Origin: Chitinophagaceae bacterium
GTDB taxonomy: Bacteria; Bacteroidota; Bacteroidia; Chitinophagales; Chitinophagaceae
Assembly (NCBI GenBank): GCA_021299955.1
Contig: JAJTFQ010000011.1
Location: 1-51,421 of the forward strand
Direction of reading: 5' to 3'
Length of the DNA: 51,421 nucleotides
Below the pieces are notes generated by a model that worked only from the letters and a program-made list of their open reading frames with translations, searched no databases and was not told where the DNA came from. Below, piece by piece: positions 44,510-51,421 of the stretch (the stretch's first letter is position 1; each line of letters opens with the position of its first letter). The position numbers and the translations under genes were made by a program.

Positions 44510-45235
44510 TCAGAAGTCAATTCCCACCAGGGTCTTCTTCCGGATGCGGGCATAGGCTTCCGCATCAAAAGAATAAAGCCTTCCGGGGCGGTGTGGCACG
44601 TCCTGCTCCAGTTCGCCCAGATCCTTGAGCAGCCCGGTAGCAAAGAGTTTCTTTCGGAAATTTCTCCGGTCCATCTTCGCATCGAGGATGGCCTCGAAGA
44701 TGTTCTGCAGTTCCCGCAGGGAGAACTTCTCCTCCATGAGGTTAAAAATGATGGGCTCCTCCTGAACCTTCTTCTGAAGGGTTCTGAGGCAGGTATCCAG
44801 GATCTCGCGGTGATCGAAAGCCATCTCCCGGATCTCGCGGACCGGGTGCCAGTGCAGTTCGTTTTCCAGCAGCTTGAGCTGGTGGTCCCTTACATTGATC
44901 AGTGAAAAGTAGGCCGTCGTGATGACCCGGCCCGCCGGATGCCGCCCAAGGTGACCGAAGGTGTGCACCTGCTCCAGAAAAACATCCTCCAGGCCTGTAC
45001 GACCGCGGAGCACCCGGTAGGAAGCCCCATCCAGATCTTCGTCCGGACGCAGCAGGTCGCCCAGCAGCGACCATTTTCCCTTGAATTCAGGCAGATCGCA
45101 GTTGATGAGCAGCACTTTCAGCTGGTCTTCATCGAAACCGAAGATCACACAGTCGACGGAAATGGCGAAGTGAAACTCAGGACGCAATTCGAGCGGCGTG
45201 GTGTTGATATTGGGTCTGTTTCTGACGGTTGGCAT
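44510..45235 (-). CDS. NUDIX-fold transcriptional regulator (NrtR/AraR-like), catalytically inactive
   Basis: The product is 241 aa from the ATG at 45235; the track start at 45244 is a TTG. The N-terminal NUDIX fold is clear (FHFAISVDCVIFGFDEDQLKVLLI, GKWSLLGDLLRPDEDLDGASYRVL). The Nudix box should read REUXEEXGU but reads RVLRGRTGL, so the catalytic glutamates are lost. The C-terminal segment FSLRELQNIFEAILDAKMDRRNFRKKL is a winged-helix DNA-binding domain. This combination is that of NrtR-type regulators, including the arabinose regulator described in Bacteroides thetaiotaomicron. The ligand here is unknown; a sugar or nucleotide-sugar derivative is likely by analogy. Confidence 0.87.
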   Translation of the reverse strand: MPTVRNRPNINTTPLELRPEFHFAISVDCVIFGFDEDQLKVLLINCDLPEFKGKWSLLGDLLRPDEDLDGASYRVLRGRTGLEDVFLEQVHTFGHLGRHPAGRVITTAYFSLINVRDHQLKLLENELHWHPVREIREMAFDHREILDTCLRTLQKKVQEEPIIFNLMEEKFSLRELQNIFEAILDAKMDRRNFRKKLFATGLLKDLGELEQDVPHRPGRLYSFDAEAYARIRKKTLVGIDF

Positions 45236-45382
45236 GAAGGGCAAATCGTTTTAGTAGGAACGGCTGAGGGGGTCTGATAATTTGATTCAAATATATGAAG
45301 CTACATCATACGGACAAGTCGACTCGCTTGCCGAGAACCGAACCCCTGGCGCATGCTATCTTTACAACCAATTATTCGATAT

Positions 45383-47482
45383 ATGCCGGACATGAAGCAA
45401 CAACGTCACTGGGAGGAACGCACACATCAGTGGCTGCTGAAAACGGAGTTTCGGAACGCATCCGAAGCGGAGATTTCTGAACTGAAGGACATCCTCAGAT
45501 TTCATGAACACAGATACTACGTACTCAACGAACCTTTGATATCCGACACGGAATACGACCGGTTGTACAAAATGCTCGAGGCGGCTGAACGCAACGATCC
45601 GACAATCATCACCCCGGATTCTCCGACCCAGCGTGTCGGGTCTGGTCTTACGGCGAGTTTCCATAGCGTGTCGCACCTCGTACCCATGCTGTCGCTGGAG
45701 AACTCATACAATGCGGAGGACCTGCTGGAATGGGATCGAAAGGCGAGGGAGCTGAGTGGCCGGGAAACCATTGAATATTGCGTCGAACCCAAATTCGATG
45801 GCGCCAGCATATCACTCATCTTCGAAGGAGATCGGTTCACAAGGGGTGCGACCCGGGGCGACGGCGTGCAAGGAGATGATATCACTGCCAACCTCAGGCG
45901 GATCCGCTCGCTGCCACTATCCGCCGGTTTCGCAGGGCTCGGGATCCGCCAGATCGAAATCCGGGGGGAAGTGTTGATGACGAAGGCCCATTTCAAGCAG
46001 TACAATGACCTGCTGGCCGAACAGAATCTTCCGCCCCTTGCGAATCCGCGCAACGCCGCTGCCGGCACCCTTCGGTTGAAGGATCCGGCAGAAGTGGGCA
46101 GAAGGAATCTCGAGGCGTTCCTGTACCATGTCAGCTACACGCTGACAGATCCCGGGCAGGACCTCCCGCCTGCTCTGCAGACGCATTCAGGCAGCCTGGA
46201 TCTCCTCTGGGATCTCGGTTTCAGGAGTCCGAAGAAAGAAAAGCGGGTATTCCAGGGCATCCGCGCCGTGATCGATCATTGCCTTGATTTCGAACAGCAT
46301 CGCGATGATCTCCCTTACGAGATCGATGGTATCGTCATTAAGGTGAATGAGATCGCGCTGCAGGAAAAGCTCGGCATGACCACCCATCATCCGAGGTGGG
46401 CCATTGCATTCAAGTTCAAAGCCAGGCAGGCGATCAGCCTGCTGCGAAACGTAGAGTTTCAGGTCGGACGTACCGGCAGTGTTACACCGGTCGCAAAGAT
46501 CGACCCGGTACCCATTGGTGGCGTGACCGTCAGCTCCATCTCGCTGCACAACCAGGACTTCATCCGCGAGAAAAACATCCGACTCGGTGATCGCGTGCTG
46601 GTGGAACGCGCCGGGGATGTGATCCCTTATATCGTCAGATCCCTGACCGAACAGCGTACCGGCGCCGAAACTGATATTCGTTTTCCGACGTCGTGTCCGT
46701 CCTGCGGACATGACCTGATCAAACCGGTGGATGAAGCGGTTTGGAGATGCCCCAATATCAGCTGTCACGCCCAGGTGGTGGAGCGTATCATTCATTTCAC
46801 CAGCAAGGATGCGATGGACATCCGTGGCCTGGGAGAAGCGAACATCCGAAAATTCCACGAACTGGGTTGGCTGCCCGACATCCCTTCTATTTATACGTTG
46901 CCATATGCAGAGATGCAGCAGCTTGAGGGCATGGGCAGCAGATCCGTTGCGAAACTCCAGGAGGCCATTGAGCGATCCAAATATCAACCCCTGCACCGGC
47001 TGATCAATGCCCTGGGCATCCGGTATGTCGGAGAAACGACGGCGAAGGGGATTGCCCGGCGGGTGAGCCATTTGCTCGAACTCGCGGCCTTTACACGGGA
47101 AGATCTGCAACAGATCGAGGATGTAGGGGTGAAGGTGGCCGACAGCCTGTTCTCCTTCTTCCAGGATCCCGCACAACAGGATACACTACGCAGACTCGAA
47201 GCGCTGGGCGTTAACCTGTCCAGCGGAAGACAGGAAGCGGTTTCCGGCAGCCTGAGTGGCAAAAGTTTCCTCTTTACCGGTACACTCTCCAAAATGAAAC
47301 GATCAGAGGCAGAAACGCTCGTGGAGTCGATGGGCGGGAAGCTGCTGTCCGGCGTCAGCAGCAAGCTCGACTACCTCGTGGTTGGAGAGGATGCAGGCTC
47401 CAAATTGGAGAAAGCCAGAAAAATAGGTACCATTCACATCATGGATGAAGACGCCTTTCTGATCCTTGCCGGCAAATCCTGA
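45383..47482 (+). CDS. ligA: NAD-dependent DNA ligase
   Basis: The product is 699 aa from the ATG at 45383. The track start at 45353 lies upstream of a TATCTTTA -7 box (45357-45364), so it would not be transcribed; a second ATG at 45392 is also possible. Domain order is standard: Ia (HRYYVLNEPLISDTEYDRLYK), adenylation with the KxDG motif in VEPKFDGASISL (Lys about 137), OB fold, a four-cysteine zinc finger (CPSCGHDLIKPVDEAVWRCPNISC), HhH repeats and a C-terminal BRCT domain (GKSFLFTGTLSKMKRSEAETLVE). It joins Okazaki fragments and repair nicks using NAD+. Single essential-type gene, complete. Confidence 0.97.
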   Translation: MPDMKQQRHWEERTHQWLLKTEFRNASEAEISELKDILRFHEHRYYVLNEPLISDTEYDRLYKMLEAAERNDPTIITPDSPTQRVGSGLTASFHSVSHLVPMLSLENSYNAEDLLEWDRKARELSGRETIEYCVEPKFDGASISLIFEGDRFTRGATRGDGVQGDDITANLRRIRSLPLSAGFAGLGIRQIEIRGEVLMTKAHFKQYNDLLAEQNLPPLANPRNAAAGTLRLKDPAEVGRRNLEAFLYHVSYTLTDPGQDLPPALQTHSGSLDLLWDLGFRSPKKEKRVFQGIRAVIDHCLDFEQHRDDLPYEIDGIVIKVNEIALQEKLGMTTHHPRWAIAFKFKARQAISLLRNVEFQVGRTGSVTPVAKIDPVPIGGVTVSSISLHNQDFIREKNIRLGDRVLVERAGDVIPYIVRSLTEQRTGAETDIRFPTSCPSCGHDLIKPVDEAVWRCPNISCHAQVVERIIHFTSKDAMDIRGLGEANIRKFHELGWLPDIPSIYTLPYAEMQQLEGMGSRSVAKLQEAIERSKYQPLHRLINALGIRYVGETTAKGIARRVSHLLELAAFTREDLQQIEDVGVKVADSLFSFFQDPAQQDTLRRLEALGVNLSSGRQEAVSGSLSGKSFLFTGTLSKMKRSEAETLVESMGGKLLSGVSSKLDYLVVGEDAGSKLEKARKIGTIHIMDEDAFLILAGKS

Positions 47483-47560
47483 GGACGAACGGGTTACCCG
47501 GGTCGGAAATTTCTGTAAAAGTTTGGAATTAAGTATATTGGGTATCAAATTATCCGCCTA

Positions 47561-48121
47561 ATGATTAAGAAAATGACCGGGGAGGTCTGGAAATCCTTTC
47601 AGTTCCCCGGATGGAAGGAGCTTCGAAAGAAGTACGCCGTCTCCAGCAACGGGAGGATCGCCAGCTACACCGAAGATCTGCACGCCGATGGAAAACTCCT
47701 CAATGGTTCACTGACAACGGGCTACCGAAGCCTGAACCTGCATCGTGCGAAAAGTAAAAGCACGCTGTATGTCCACCGGGAAGTTGCCCGGCATTTTCAC
47801 AAAAAAACCTCTCCAAAACAGAAGTTCGTCATTCACCTCAACCACGACAAGCTGGACAATCGTGCCCGCAACCTGAAATGGGCCACGCAGCAGGAAGTCG
47901 CTGAACACCAGCAGCAGTCACCCGCGAAACTAGCCTACAAAGAAGTGCAGGCTTCCCGTACAAAGGGTTTGAAACTCAGCCTTTCTCAGGTGCGCACCAT
48001 CAAAAAGTCACTGGGTGACCCGAAGCGGAAACTGACCTACCGACAACTCGCTGATAAGTATGGTGTAAGTGAAATGACACTCTACCGGATCCGCAGTGGT
48101 GAAAACTGGGGTGCCGTCTGA
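47561..48121 (+). CDS. NUMOD4-type HNH endonuclease-like protein with C-terminal HTH
   Basis: The 186-aa product has a NUMOD4 N-terminal motif (PGWKELRKKYAVSSNGRIASY), then YRSLNLHRAKSKSTLYVHREVARHF, and an HNH-like core (VIHLNHDKLDNRARNLKWATQ). The C-terminus (SLSQVRTIKKSLGDPKRKLTYRQLADKYGVSEMTLYRI) is a helix-turn-helix like those of homing endonucleases. The first HNH position is altered compared with typical H-H-N patterns, so activity is uncertain. It stands between ligA and the DUF2461 gene with no intron or tail in view. It may be a free-standing homing-type or phage-derived nuclease that has settled in the genome. Confidence 0.83.
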   Translation: MIKKMTGEVWKSFQFPGWKELRKKYAVSSNGRIASYTEDLHADGKLLNGSLTTGYRSLNLHRAKSKSTLYVHREVARHFHKKTSPKQKFVIHLNHDKLDNRARNLKWATQQEVAEHQQQSPAKLAYKEVQASRTKGLKLSLSQVRTIKKSLGDPKRKLTYRQLADKYGVSEMTLYRIRSGENWGAV

Positions 48122-48157
48122 TGCCGTCACCAACTCCCATCTCCCATAATACCATCC

Positions 48158-48826
48158 GTGCCACATCCATCCACCCTGGCCTTTCTCCGGAATCTGGCCG
48201 TCCATAACGACAAATCCTGGTTCGATGCGCATCGCAGCGACTACGAAACCGCCCGCAACCATCACATTGAATTCATCTCCGAACTGATCGACGGGATCTC
48301 CGTTTTCGACCAGGATATAGCAGGACAGACAGCCCGGTCAACGCTTTTCAGGATCAACCGGGATGTCCGCTTCTCAAAAAACAAGGCTCCTTACAAAACG
48401 AATTTCGGCGCATCCCTCGCCAGGGGGGGCAGAAAATCCACTCTGGCCGGTTACTATTTTCACCTGGAACCCGGCGCTTCCTTTGTTGGCGGAGGTATGT
48501 GGATGCCCTCTCCTCAGGATCTGGCCAAGGTCAGACAGGAGATCGACTATTGCCTCGATGAATTCCGGGAGATCGTGGAGTCCACATCATTCGTCGGGCA
48601 GTTTGGTGGATTGTCCGAAGGAGCTGACATGCGGCTGCAGCGTGTCCCCAGGGGTTATGAAGCCGAGAACCCCGCAGCACACTATCTTCGATTCAAGAGT
48701 TTCGTGGCCATGAAACCCCTACCCGACGCGGTGCTTTTGTCGGCTGATGCGTTAAGAGAATCGATCGATGCATGCAAGGCATTGCATCCGCTGCTACAAT
48801 TCCTAAATCGTGCGGTATCAGAATAA
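48158..48826 (+). CDS. DUF2461 family protein
   Basis: The 222-aa product fits the DUF2461/TIGR02453 family: TLAFLRNLAVHNDKSWFDAHRSDYETAR near the start, STLFRINRDVRFSKNKAPYKTNFGASLARGG in the centre, and YYFHLEPGASFVGGGMWMPSPQDLAKVRQEID after it. The start is a GTG at 48158; the ATG at 48121 is in another frame. The molecular function of the family is not established. It ends just before a strong bidirectional terminator shared with asd. Confidence 0.9.
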   Translation: MPHPSTLAFLRNLAVHNDKSWFDAHRSDYETARNHHIEFISELIDGISVFDQDIAGQTARSTLFRINRDVRFSKNKAPYKTNFGASLARGGRKSTLAGYYFHLEPGASFVGGGMWMPSPQDLAKVRQEIDYCLDEFREIVESTSFVGQFGGLSEGADMRLQRVPRGYEAENPAAHYLRFKSFVAMKPLPDAVLLSADALRESIDACKALHPLLQFLNRAVSE

Positions 48827-48833
48827 ATAAATG

Positions 48834-48869
48834 CAAAGACGCCCCGAATGCTACTCCGGGGCGTCTTTG
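48834..48869. terminator. Bidirectional terminator between DUF2461 gene and asd
   Basis: CAAAGACGCCCCG pairs perfectly with CGGGGCGTCTTTG (13 bp) around a 10-nt loop. T-rich flanks are present on both strands within the outer stem. It sits between convergent genes and can terminate both. Confidence 0.88.
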
Positions 48870-48893
48870 TTAGTTCGCCAATGGGACCTCCCA

Positions 48894-49901
48894 TCAGAGC
48901 AATCCGTTCGCTGCCAGGTATTCCGCGATCTGCACGGCATTGGTAGCTGCTCCCTTCCTCAGGTTGTCGCTCACGATCCACAGGTTAAGCGTATTCGGTT
49001 GTGACTCATCCCTTCGAATGCGTCCGACGAAGGTGTCGTCCTTGTCATGCGCATCCTTCGGCATGGGATATTGCTGGCGGGCCGGATCGTCGACCACGAC
49101 AACACCCGGTGCCCCGGAGAGGATTTCGCGTACTTCCGCCAGATCAAAATCGTGTTCGAATTCGATGTTCACGCTTTCGCTGTGACCACCCATCACCGGG
49201 ATCCGGACCGTGGTGGCGGTCACGCGGATCGAATCATCGCCCATGATCTTCTTTGTCTCGTTGGTCATCTTCATCTCCTCCTTAGTATATCCGTTGTCGA
49301 GGAACACGTCGATCTGGGGGATGACATTCAGATCGATGGGATAGGCATAGGCCATCGGATAACTTTCTTCGGAACCGGCGACGGCCTTGCGACGTTCACC
49401 CATCAGCTGGTCGACGGCCTTCTTACCCGTGCCGGTCACGCTCTGATAGGTTGACACGACCACGCGGCGAATGCCATAGCGCTTGTGCAGGGGATTCAGT
49501 ACCACCACCATCTGTATGGTGGAACAGTTTGGATTGGCGATGATCTTATCCTCGGGTGTGAGGGTATGGGCATTGATCTCGGGTACCACGAGTTTCTTGG
49601 TGGGATCCATGCGCCAGGCGGAGGAATTGTCGATAACCGTGATACCGGCGGCGGCGAATTGCGGGGCGAGTTCCAGGGAGGTGCTGCCTCCTGCCGAGAA
49701 GATGGCCACATCGGGCCTGGCGGCGATGGCATCCGCAAAACCGACAACAGCAAAGGATTTACCCTTGAATTCAACGGTCTTGCCCACGGAACGCTCGGAA
49801 GCCACCGGGATCAGTTCGTCCACAGGGAAATTTCGCTCTGCGAGCACCTGCAACATTTTTGTACCCACCAGACCGGTGGCGCCTACGACTGCTACTTTCA
49901 T
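48894..49901 (-). CDS. asd: Aspartate-semialdehyde dehydrogenase
   Basis: The 335-aa product starts MKVAVVGATGLVGTKMLQVLAERNFP, the NADP-binding Rossmann motif. The phosphate-binding motif is FSAGGSTSLELAPQFA. The active-site Cys is in ANPNCSTIQMVV; the Gln is in VVVSTYQSVTGTGKKA; and the catalytic His is in PVMGGHSESVN. It reduces aspartyl phosphate to aspartate semialdehyde, the branch point to lysine/diaminopimelate, threonine and methionine. Upstream, in the same transcript, are a lysine-rich short ORF and a terminator-like hairpin, suggesting attenuation. It is convergent with the DUF2461 gene. Confidence 0.97.
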   Translation of the reverse strand: MKVAVVGATGLVGTKMLQVLAERNFPVDELIPVASERSVGKTVEFKGKSFAVVGFADAIAARPDVAIFSAGGSTSLELAPQFAAAGITVIDNSSAWRMDPTKKLVVPEINAHTLTPEDKIIANPNCSTIQMVVVLNPLHKRYGIRRVVVSTYQSVTGTGKKAVDQLMGERRKAVAGSEESYPMAYAYPIDLNVIPQIDVFLDNGYTKEEMKMTNETKKIMGDDSIRVTATTVRIPVMGGHSESVNIEFEHDFDLAEVREILSGAPGVVVVDDPARQQYPMPKDAHDKDDTFVGRIRRDESQPNTLNLWIVSDNLRKGAATNAVQIAEYLAANGLL

Positions 49902-49935
49902 GCTTTTTTCTTTCTTAAGGGGTTTGATGATGGTT

Positions 49936-49971
49936 GTAAAACAAAAAGCCTCCCGGTATCGGAAGGCTTTT
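49936..49971 (-). terminator. Terminator-like hairpin in the asd leader
   Basis: On the minus strand AAAAGCCT..AGGCTTTT forms the stem, extended by CC/GG past one mismatch, followed by TTTTTGTTTT. It lies 35 nt upstream of the asd ATG and downstream of the leader peptide, with no minus-strand gene upstream to terminate. This placement fits an attenuator. Confidence 0.8.
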
Positions 49972-49997
49972 ACTTATGTGAATACATACTAAAAGTA

Positions 49998-50060
49998 CTA
50001 ACCTTCCAGCCGGGCGGAATGTTTTTTGCACTTCTTTGTATGTTTTTTCGTCAGGTTCAT
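49998..50060 (-). CDS. Lys-rich leader peptide of asd (candidate)
   Basis: The 20-aa ORF encodes MNLTKKHTKKCKKHSARLEG, with seven basic residues plus repeated lysine pairs and two threonines, products of the pathway that asd feeds. It starts 8 nt after a TAACTTTA -7 box. Its last codons contain GGAAGG, complementary to CCTTCC in the 5' arm of the downstream terminator, so a stalled ribosome could alter which hairpin forms. The longer 62-aa ORF in the track begins upstream of the promoter and is not favoured. Too short for normal gene callers. Translation is inferred. Confidence 0.55.
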   Translation of the reverse strand: MNLTKKHTKKCKKHSARLEG

Positions 50061-50068
50061 TGGTGGTA

Positions 50069-50100
50069 TAAAGTTAACGGGACTGTGTTTTTCCGCCAAA
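50069..50100 (-). promoter_or_regulatory. Promoter of the asd leader
   Basis: On the minus strand TTTG (50100-50097), 20 nt, then TAACTTTA (50076-50069) fits the Bacteroidota promoter with one -7 mismatch. Transcription should begin near 50064, just before the leader-peptide ATG. Confidence 0.72.
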
Positions 50101-50152
50101 TAAATGTTATTCGACCTTGGAAGGAGGCCGCTCCTGAAGATAGCTTGCAGGT

Positions 50153-51379
50153 ATGAAATGCTGGATGATCCTGGTCGTGGCCACACTGCGTTGCTGTTCC
50201 GTGTGCTGCCAGCCGGTGCAAAGATTTGAAGTGGTGATGACGGAGATCATGGCTGATCCGCTACCCGTGGTCGGACTTCCGGCAGCAGAATACATCGAGC
50301 TGAAAAACAGGTCGAAACGCCCGCTGCGGCTCGATGGTTGCAGGATCACCGACGGCTCGACCAGCGGGATCATCGGATCGGGGATCATATTGCCGCCCGA
50401 CAGCTTGCTCGTCCTTTGTTCAAGAACATTTGCGCCCTTATTCGCCAGCTTCGGGCGCGCGGTCGGTCTGAATACCTTTCCTTCCATCGACAATGATGAA
50501 GATGAGATCGTGCTGCTGTCTCCCGAAGGCGCAGTCATCCATGCCCTGAGATTTGAAGCGGCGAACTACCGGAATCCGCTGAAGGAAGCCGGCGGATGGT
50601 CGCTGGAGATGATCGATCCGGGATTTCCATGTCATGGTTCCGATAACTGGGCGGCCAGTGTCTCACCAGTGGGAGGCACTCCGGGAAGGAACAACAGCGT
50701 CAACGGCGTCCGCTCTGATATGATGCCACCCGGGCCGGTACGCACCTGGTCGGTTGACAGCCTCACGGTGGTTGTGTTGTTTGACGAGGGGCTCGACAGC
50801 CTGACCGCCGCACGGACGAATGCATACACACTGCAGGATGGCGCACCGCTTGTCGTCCGGGCCCTTGCCATGCCTCCGTTCTTTGACCGGGTGACATTGA
50901 TGTTTGACCGGCCGCTGCGTAGGGACATCGTCTATGCACTCACGGTCAGGGATCTCCGCGACTGCCAGGGCAATGCGATCTCCACGCCCGTCGTACTGAA
51001 AACAGGAAGGCCGGGGCCCGCAGTCAGCGGGCAGTTGAGGATCAATGAACTACTCTTCAATCCGCGACCGGGCGGGGCAGACTATGTAGAGTTGATCAAT
51101 CTCGGTCCGGGTATCCTGGATGCGGTCGCCCTGCAGATCGGAAATGCACAGAACGGGGGTGTGGCGGCCAACCTGAAACCACTGGATCCAAACCCGCGGC
51201 TCATATTTCCGGGTGACCACATCGTTTGCAGCACGGATCCGGGTGCCGTCATGCGGGATTATTTCGTGAGGGAACGTGCATGGCTTTGGAAGATGAGTGT
51301 CCTGCCGTCCTTCCCGGATGATGCGGGATGCGTGGTGGTGCTGGATCACATGGGCAGGGAACTCGATAGATTCAACTAG
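50153..51379 (+). CDS. Lamin-tail-domain secreted protein, interrupted by in-frame TAG
   Basis: The 408-aa reading frame begins with a signal-like region (CWMILVVATLRCCSVCC). The first lamin tail domain spans VMTEIMADPLPVVGLPAAEYIELKN to VIHALRF (about 28-130). An SbsA-type Ig-like domain follows (SVDSLTVVVLFDEGLD to VYALTVRDL). A second lamin tail domain starts at LRINELLFNPRPGGADYVELIN. It stops at TAG (51377-51379) directly after GRELDRFN, inside that second domain. The same frame continues DEDLHFPLLGEREG to the window end, matching the usual domain ending, so the true gene is longer and carries a nonsense codon here. Divergent from asd. Confidence 0.85.
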   Translation: MKCWMILVVATLRCCSVCCQPVQRFEVVMTEIMADPLPVVGLPAAEYIELKNRSKRPLRLDGCRITDGSTSGIIGSGIILPPDSLLVLCSRTFAPLFASFGRAVGLNTFPSIDNDEDEIVLLSPEGAVIHALRFEAANYRNPLKEAGGWSLEMIDPGFPCHGSDNWAASVSPVGGTPGRNNSVNGVRSDMMPPGPVRTWSVDSLTVVVLFDEGLDSLTAARTNAYTLQDGAPLVVRALAMPPFFDRVTLMFDRPLRRDIVYALTVRDLRDCQGNAISTPVVLKTGRPGPAVSGQLRINELLFNPRPGGADYVELINLGPGILDAVALQIGNAQNGGVAANLKPLDPNPRLIFPGDHIVCSTDPGAVMRDYFVRERAWLWKMSVLPSFPDDAGCVVVLDHMGRELDRFN

Positions 51380-51421
51380 GATGAAGACCTTCACTTTCCG
51401 CTGCTTGGAGAAAGAGAGGGC

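Noticed and set aside
49998-50186. 62-aa form of the asd leader ORF
   Set aside because: Its first 42 codons lie upstream of the predicted transcription start near 50064, so only the 20-aa form is likely to be translated.

Overview
The window looks like a chromosomal segment of a Bacteroidota bacterium, most likely from the Chitinophagaceae or a near relative; the family-level placement is inference. The evidence is a SusC/SusD pair, several ASPIC/UnbV (CRTAC1-like) lipoproteins, a methionine synthase split into two genes, the small ribosomal protein THX, lipoprotein signals on many exported proteins, and repeated Bacteroidota-type promoters (TTTG, about 20 nt, then TAnnTTTG). Base composition is moderately GC-rich, except for a visibly more A+T-rich stretch at about 3.1-8.2 kb and the intergenic region before the LacI gene.

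Layout. (1) 1-3.1 kb: the 3' part of a 5'-nucleotidase facing a Tat-type FAD oxidoreductase. (2) 3.4-5.0 kb: a three-gene HipB/HipS/HipT-like toxin-antitoxin operon. (3) 5.0-8.2 kb: a tightly overlapping sugar operon (L-galactose/L-fucose dehydrogenase-like AKR, Zn-dehydrogenase, TIM-barrel isomerase, mutarotase), followed by an esterase lipoprotein. (4) 9.26-9.77 kb: tRNA-Arg(CCU), a tiny GIY-YIG gene, a broken tRNA copy, and tandem tRNA-tail repeats carrying a 20-bp perfect palindrome. (5) 10-15.3 kb: acyltransferase, methyltransferase, TPR protein, SRPBCC protein, Ig-like lipoprotein, recR. (6) 15.3-19.2 kb: metH as two genes behind a structured leader with a small ORF. (7) 19.2-25.6 kb: xth, a DUF4286 protein, HU, THX, and on the minus strand rplM-rpsI-rpsB-tsf followed by pyrH and pdxH. 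(8) 25.7-44.5 kb: a nutrient-uptake-like locus with three ASPIC lipoproteins, a vanadium haloperoxidase/PAP2 lipoprotein, an SRPBCC/GyrI protein, SusD, SusC and a divergent LacI regulator with a palindromic operator. (9) 44.5-51.4 kb: a NUDIX-fold regulator lacking catalytic residues, ligA, a NUMOD4/HNH protein, a DUF2461 protein, asd behind a Lys-rich leader peptide and terminator, and a lamin-tail protein interrupted by an in-frame TAG.

How it works together. The asd and metH leaders both place a short ORF a few bases downstream of a promoter -7 box, which suggests translation-coupled control of the aspartate/methionine branch. The SusC/D-ASPIC-LacI block has the layout of an inducible outer-membrane uptake locus but no recognisable glycoside hydrolase. 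The most unusual structures are the tRNA/GIY-YIG/palindrome cassette, the asd attenuator and the interrupted lamin-tail gene.
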